A stretch of 28,837 bases of DNA from positions 1 through 28,837 of the forward strand of contig CABUDQ010000026.1 in assembly GCA_902490365.1 (NCBI GenBank). Direction: 5' to 3'. A model generated the notes under the pieces. The model was not told the origin of the DNA and did no database searches. It saw only the letters and a program-made list of their open reading frames with translations. The stretch comes from an uncultured Collinsella sp. (GTDB lineage Bacteria; Actinomycetota; Coriobacteriia; Coriobacteriales; Coriobacteriaceae). The position numbers were made by a program, and so were the translations under genes. Shown here piece by piece: positions 25,449-28,837 of the stretch. Position 1 is the stretch's first letter; each line of letters starts with the position of its first letter.

Positions 25449-26414
25449 CTACAGACGCTGCGCCACGCGGATTTTGGCTGATCTCGCCCGAGGGTTGCGC
25501 TCAACCTCATCAGGCTGGGCAACCAAGGGTTTGCGGGTGATGACCTTGAGTATCGGCACGTTGCCGCACACGCACACCGGAATCTCCGGCGGACACGTGC
25601 ACCCCTGGCTCATCTCCTTAAAGTGGTTCTTTACGATACGGTCCTCGAGCGAGTGATACGAGATGACGCAGATACGTCCGCCCGGGTTGAGCCACCTGGT
25701 GGCGGCATCAAGCCCTCGTTCGAGCACATCGAGCTCGTGATTGACCTCGATGCGAATGGCCTGGAAACTTTTCTTGGCCGGGTGTCCGCCATGCCGACGA
25801 GCGGCAGCCGGGATACCCGCCTTGATGATCTCGACAAATTGGCCGGTGGTTTCGATCGGTTCTTGCTCGCGGCGGCGCACGATCTCGCGCGCGATCTGCG
25901 AGGCGAACTTCTCTTCGCCGTAGACGCGTAGAATCCGGGCGAGGTCGTGTTCGTTATAGGTGTTGATGACCTCAGCTGCGTTTAAGGTGTTATTACCCGG
26001 ATCCATCCGCATGTCCAATGGGGCGTCCTCGTTATACGAAAAGCCCCTGCCAGGGATATCGAGTTGCGGTGACGAAACGCCCAAATCGAACAGGAAGCCA
26101 TCGACCCCGGGCACCTCGGCCGAGCAAAGCAGCTCGTCCAAGTCGCCGAAGTTGCCCTTCAGCAGCTGGTGCGGAACGCCGGGAACCTCGCGGTCCAGAC
26201 GGGCGCCAGCGGCCTCGAGGGCCATGTCGTCCTGATCGACGCCGAGCAAAAGGCCCGTCTCCCCCACCTGCGCGGCCATCTTTACCGAATGGCCGGCACC
26301 GCCAAGGGTGCAATCGCAGACAACGGAGCCGCTCTTTAGCCGTAGCGACTCAAGCACTTCGCCGAGCATGACAGGTTCATGCCGATATTCTTGTGTCAAG
26401 ATCCCACGCTCCAT
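25449..26414 (-). CDS. rsmH: 16S rRNA (cytosine-1402-N4)-methyltransferase RsmH (MraW)
   Basis: A 321-residue SAM-dependent methyltransferase that methylates C1402 of 16S rRNA in the decoding centre. Visible are HEPVMLGEVLESL near 12-24, the SAM-binding CDCTLGGAGHSVKM near 33-46, LLGVDQDDMALE, LFDLGVSSPQLD near 109-120 with RGFSYNEDAPLDMRMD, and the C-terminal VISYHSLEDRIVKNHF. A Cys-rich CTCPPEIPVCVCG lies near 275-287. The ATG at 26414 has a weak ribosome site; a TTG five codons later (26399) has GGAG at a good distance and gives MTQEYRHEPVML, so the true start is open. It follows mraZ by 20 bases. Confidence 0.95.
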   Translation of the reverse strand: MERGILTQEYRHEPVMLGEVLESLRLKSGSVVCDCTLGGAGHSVKMAAQVGETGLLLGVDQDDMALEAAGARLDREVPGVPHQLLKGNFGDLDELLCSAEVPGVDGFLFDLGVSSPQLDIPGRGFSYNEDAPLDMRMDPGNNTLNAAEVINTYNEHDLARILRVYGEEKFASQIAREIVRRREQEPIETTGQFVEIIKAGIPAAARRHGGHPAKKSFQAIRIEVNHELDVLERGLDAATRWLNPGGRICVISYHSLEDRIVKNHFKEMSQGCTCPPEIPVCVCGNVPILKVITRKPLVAQPDEVERNPRARSAKIRVAQRL

Positions 26415-26434
26415 CCGTTACCCGCGCCTTGCCC

Positions 26435-26869
26435 TTACGAGAAGAAGAGGTCCAGCAGGGCCTCATCGTCATCGTCCTCATCGGCCGCGGCGCGATCCCA
26501 AACCTCAAGGTGGTCGTAGTTGCCCACAACCGTGACCTCGCGGTCGAGGTTCGCCTGCTTGCGGAGAGACTCGGAAAGACCGATACGACCGGCGCTGTCC
26601 ACGTCCATCGACGTGGTGCGCTTGTTGATCGCCCTCATGAGCTTCTGGTCGTTAATGTCACGCGGGTTAAAACCCTCGTGGCCCTCACGACCCGCGAAGA
26701 GTCCTTCGACCCACTTATCGAAGGCCTCGGCAGAGAACACGTACAGAGCATCGACATCCAGGGCTTTGAACACGCGAACATGCTCTCCAAGCTCCTCGCG
26801 AAGGGGTGCAGGCAGGGACAGACGACCTTTTGCATCGAGATTGCGCTCGTATGCACCAGTCATTCCCAT
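26435..26869 (-). CDS. mraZ: Transcriptional regulator MraZ
   Basis: A 144-residue MraZ, a ring-forming DNA-binding protein of the AbrB-like fold that controls the dcw operon by binding TGGG repeats upstream of its own gene. Two half-repeats are visible: YERNLDAKGRLSLPAPLRE near 7-25 and SMDVDSAGRIGLSESLRK near 88-105, each with the D-x-x-GR core. The C-terminus is unusually acidic (ADEDDDDEALLDLFF). The ATG at 26869 follows GGGGAGGG. It is the first gene of the dcw operon, and its target repeats are present at 26974-27012. Confidence 0.96.
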   Translation of the reverse strand: MGMTGAYERNLDAKGRLSLPAPLREELGEHVRVFKALDVDALYVFSAEAFDKWVEGLFAGREGHEGFNPRDINDQKLMRAINKRTTSMDVDSAGRIGLSESLRKQANLDREVTVVGNYDHLEVWDRAAADEDDDDEALLDLFFS

Positions 26870-26905
26870 GTGCGCCCTCCCCTCGGTTACTCAGATGGCA
26901 CGTAC

Positions 26906-26922
26906 GCGGGGAACCACCCCGC
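26906..26922 (-). promoter_or_regulatory. Palindrome in the mraZ 5' leader
   Basis: GCGGGG-TGGTT-CCCCGC can form a 6-bp hairpin in the leader RNA or act as a DNA operator. Its core GGGGTGGTTCCCC (26908-26920) differs at one base from the core at 26945-26957 inside the promoter spacer. Confidence 0.5.
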
Positions 26923-26937
26923 CTGTCGACGTCATTA

Positions 26938-26966
26938 ATAATATGGGGAACCGCCCCATTTTTCAA
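26938..26966 (-). promoter_or_regulatory. Promoter of mraZ and the dcw operon
   Basis: TTGAAA (26961-26966), a 17-base spacer and TATTAT (26938-26943) each match the sigma-70 consensus at five of six positions. Transcription would start near 26931, giving a leader of about 60 bases. The spacer is itself largely a palindrome, TGGGG-CGGTT-CCCCA (26944-26958). The MraZ box ends eight bases upstream of the -35 box. Confidence 0.75.
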
Positions 26967-26973
26967 CACCTTT

Positions 26974-27012
26974 CCCCACCCCTTCCCCCACCCCGCCCCA
27001 CCACTCCACCCA
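26974..27012 (-). promoter_or_regulatory. MraZ box: four TGGG direct repeats
   Basis: On the minus strand TGGGT (27008-27012), TGGGG (26996-27000), TGGGG (26986-26990) and TGGGG (26974-26978) start 12, 10 and 12 bases apart. MraZ is known to bind TGGGN repeats about ten bases apart upstream of mraZ. The array lies immediately upstream of the -35 box. The same strand has five runs of four or more G with one- or two-base loops, so it may also fold as a G-quadruplex. Confidence 0.65.
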
Positions 27013-27073
27013 CCATATATTGCAGAACACCCCCAAGCATATGTTCGAAAACACAATATGTTGTGTTTACAGT

Positions 27074-27107
27074 AACGGCGGGATGCCACCTGTGGCATCC
27101 CGCCGTT
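27074..27107. repeat. Perfect 15-bp inverted repeat upstream of the mraZ promoter
   Basis: Arms 27074-27088 and 27093-27107 (AACGGCGGGATGCCA and its complement) with loop CCTG form a very stable hairpin. No T-tract follows on either strand, so a standard terminator is doubtful. It lies between the end of xerD and the mraZ promoter. Confidence 0.65.
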
Positions 27108-27110
27108 CAA

Positions 27111-27136
27111 CCTCAACCTTCAAGTTGACCTTGAGG
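27111..27136. promoter_or_regulatory. Dyad-symmetric operator-like site
   Basis: CCTCAA (27111-27116) and TTGAGG (27131-27136) flank an inner TCAA-G-TTGA (27120-27128). It includes the word AACCTTCAAGTTGA (27115-27128), found with one change upstream of ftsZ. The CCTCAA...TTGAGG outline resembles sites of MerR-type regulators. No regulator is encoded nearby. Confidence 0.35.
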
Positions 27137-27229
27137 CGATTTTTGCGTCCCTTTACACGCCGTTCACATCGCCCCCAAACTCCCCCACCCAAGGCACATT
27201 CGGCCCACCACCGCGACGACAAGTGGCGA

Positions 27230-27298
27230 AAAATGGGACGGGCCCCAGATTGCCCATGCGCGCGCAAAAGCACGCTGCGGCAATCTGGGGCCCGTCCC
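27230..27298 (-). terminator. Terminator-like 20-bp inverted repeat after xerD
   Basis: Arms 27235-27254 and 27279-27298 (core GGGACGGGCCCCAGATTGC) pair perfectly over 20 bp with a 24-base loop. On the minus strand the hairpin is followed by ATTTTT, so it can end the pyrG-xerD transcript, starting about 33 bases past the xerD stop. The remaining stretch between it and 27136 is C-rich and shows no gene. Confidence 0.65.
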
Positions 27299-27331
27299 CA
27301 AATACCTATAAATATGCAGGCCAGCGATATG

Positions 27332-28273
27332 TTAACGATGCGCCAGCGGGTGCGCTGCCAGATAGACCTCGGTCAGTTGCGTACGATCGACATGCGTGTA
27401 GACCTGCGTGGTCGATATATCGGCATGTCCCAAGATCTCCTGCAGCACACGCAGGTCGGCACCGCCCGCAAGCATGTGGGTGGCAAAGGAGTGGCGCAAG
27501 GTATGGGGATGGAGCCCCACCAGCCCCACCTGACGCCCATACCGCTCGCATATCGCATGCACGGCCTGGCGCGACAGGCGACGTCCGTTCTTATTTAAAA
27601 AGACCGCCGAGGTCTCGGTTCCGCGAGCATGGGCCGCCAAGCGAGAACGTCCCTCAGTTACATAGAGCGTCAGAGCTCGCGCCGCGCTTCCCACCAGTGG
27701 GGACAGGCGTTCCTTTGAGCCCTTACCGCGAACGAGTACAAAGCCATCGTCAATATGGATATCGCCCACATCGAGCCCCACCAACTCACTCACACGCAAA
27801 CCGCATCCGTAGAGCACTTCCAAGATGGCATGGTCGCGCAGTCCCATCTCGCCCTCGGGAAAGTCTTGATCGAGCAGCGCCGAGACATCCTCCACCGATA
27901 GATACTCCGGCAAACGCTCAGCCTTTTTAGGCAGGCGCAGCGCCGCCGTCGGGTTTTGGGCCACGGCCCCATCGCGCACCAAAAAGGCATGCAGGCCCTT
28001 CACGGCAGCAAGCGCACGCTCCACCGAGGCGTCGGAATAGCCTCCGTCGCGGCGATCGGCGACAAAGCCCTCCACGATCTGACGGGTCACCTCTTCAAAA
28101 GACACAATACCCGCCCGCTCCAGATAGGCGCAGTACGTCGTCAGGTCACGACGATAGGCCGCAATCGTGTTGCGCGCCAAGCCCCGCTCGACCGCGAGGT
28201 AATCGAGATACTCCCCCGCCGCCACGGCGAGCGACGAGGGAGTAGCTTCGGTATGTTCCTTATTCGCCGGCAC
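27332..28273 (-). CDS. xerD: Tyrosine recombinase XerD (XerC/D family)
   Basis: A 313-residue site-specific recombinase that resolves chromosome dimers at dif near the division septum. The N-terminal SAM-like domain covers about residues 15-100 (YLDYLAVERGLARNTIAAYR). The catalytic domain has all the expected residues: Arg in YGCGLRVSEL, Lys in RGKGSKER, His and Arg in HPHTLRHSFATHML, His in ILGHADISTTQ and the nucleophile Tyr in VYTHV. I chose the GTG at 28273, two bases after the pyrG stop; longer readings to 28426 would run over pyrG coding sequence. XerD rather than XerC or a phage integrase is inferred from its length and housekeeping context. Confidence 0.9.
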   Translation of the reverse strand: MPANKEHTEATPSSLAVAAGEYLDYLAVERGLARNTIAAYRRDLTTYCAYLERAGIVSFEEVTRQIVEGFVADRRDGGYSDASVERALAAVKGLHAFLVRDGAVAQNPTAALRLPKKAERLPEYLSVEDVSALLDQDFPEGEMGLRDHAILEVLYGCGLRVSELVGLDVGDIHIDDGFVLVRGKGSKERLSPLVGSAARALTLYVTEGRSRLAAHARGTETSAVFLNKNGRRLSRQAVHAICERYGRQVGLVGLHPHTLRHSFATHMLAGGADLRVLQEILGHADISTTQVYTHVDRTQLTEVYLAAHPLAHR

Positions 28274-28275
28274 CC

Positions 28276-28837
28276 TTAGTCCGTAGCGAGGTTCATGGGC
28301 GTCACCTGCAGACGGTCGACACCCTCGTGCTGGCCAATCGAAGCGCGTACGAACTCGCGGAACAGCGGCTGCGGGTTGGTCGGGCGGCTCTTGAACTCGG
28401 GATGAGCCTGGGTTGCCACATACCACGGATGCACGTCGCGCGGCAGCTCGACCATCTCGACCAGGCGCTCGTCAGGCGACAGACCCGAGATAACCAAACC
28501 GGCGTCCTCGAGCTGGTCGCGGAAGGCGTTGTTGAACTCAAAGCGGTGACGGTGACGCTCGTAGACGAGTTCCTCGCCATATGCCTCGCGAGCAAGGGTA
28601 TCGGCAGCAAGCTTGCACGGATAGGCACCCAGACGCATGGTGCCGCCCTTCTCAGTCACGTCCTCCTGCGAGCTCATCAGGTCGATGACGCTATACGGGC
28701 CATCCGGATCGAACTCAGAAGAGCTGGCGCCGGCAAGGCCGACGACATTGCGGGCGAACTCGCACACGGCCACCTGCATACCCAGGCAAATGCCCAGATA
28801 CGGAATCTTGTGCTCACGGGCAAACTCGGCCGCGAGG
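28276..28837 (-). CDS. pyrG: CTP synthase, C-terminal glutaminase part (gene cut by right edge)
   Basis: The last 187 codons of CTP synthase, which makes CTP from UTP, ATP and glutamine. What is visible is the class I glutamine amidotransferase domain. The nucleophile Cys is in YLGICLGMQ, right at the window edge. ERHRHRFEFNN follows, and the catalytic His and Glu lie in ATQAHPEFKSRP. The synthase domain and the start lie beyond the right edge. The stop codon is two bases before the xerD start, so the two are probably co-transcribed. Confidence 0.95.
   Translation of the reverse strand, partial: LAAEFAREHKIPYLGICLGMQVAVCEFARNVVGLAGASSSEFDPDGPYSVIDLMSSQEDVTEKGGTMRLGAYPCKLAADTLAREAYGEELVYERHRHRFEFNNAFRDQLEDAGLVISGLSPDERLVEMVELPRDVHPWYVATQAHPEFKSRPTNPQPLFREFVRASIGQHEGVDRLQVTPMNLATD

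Noticed and set aside
26390..26400. TTGACA on the minus strand near the start of rsmH
   Set aside because: It lies within rsmH codons (Leu-Thr), and no -10 box follows at suitable spacing.
28274..28426. Extension of xerD upstream to 28426
   Set aside because: This would overlap about 150 bases of pyrG coding sequence and add residues unlike XerD; GTG at 28273 gives normal length.

Overview
The window comes from a high-GC actinobacterium, most likely of the class Coriobacteriia (Collinsella-like). The evidence is the division and cell-wall (dcw) cluster. It has ftsZ with no ftsA beside it, a sepF-yggT-divIVA module, long Arg/Ser/Gly-rich tails on the division proteins, and C/G-ending codons in most genes. 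The genus is inferred from gene order and protein flavour; no database was searched.

Layout. Positions 1-280 (minus strand) hold the start of a small unknown gene that runs off the left edge. Positions 531-2271 (plus) hold a low-affinity phosphate permease (PiT family) and its DUF47/PhoU-like partner. A perfect 26-bp inverted repeat and a T/G-rich stretch with eight TTTGG words follow, then a nitroreductase-family gene (2558-3088, plus) whose codon use changes midway. Everything from 3253 to the right edge lies on the minus strand. In transcription order it reads: pyrG (3' part), xerD, a 460-bp regulatory region, mraZ, rsmH, an ftsL-like gene, a class B penicillin-binding protein, murF, mraY, murD, ftsW, murG, murC, murB, ftsQ, ftsZ; then pgeF, pstS, pstC, pstA, pstB, phoU; then yggS, sepF, yggT, divIVA.

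How it works together. MraY, MurB, MurC, MurD, MurF and MurG make lipid II. FtsW and the PBP polymerise and cross-link it at the septum. FtsQ and the FtsL-like protein link that synthase to the Z ring of FtsZ, SepF and DivIVA. murE is not in its usual place between the PBP gene and murF. The complete high-affinity phosphate system (pstSCAB-phoU) sits between pgeF and yggS-sepF-yggT-divIVA, genes I would expect to be contiguous in actinobacteria. pstS is joined to pgeF by an ATGA overlap, so phosphate uptake appears to be transcribed with division genes. With the PiT/DUF47 pair at the left, the window carries two phosphate importers and two PhoU-family proteins.

The most interesting non-coding region is 26906-27012, upstream of mraZ. 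It has a very good sigma-70-type promoter, an adjoining array of TGGG direct repeats (MraZ box) that could also form a G-quadruplex, and a near-identical palindrome occurring twice around the predicted start of transcription. Other points are an apparent non-standard ATC start codon for yggT and an 11-bp tandem repeat upstream of pgeF-pst that could be a PHO box. I saw no tRNA, rRNA, CRISPR array, insertion sequence or prophage.
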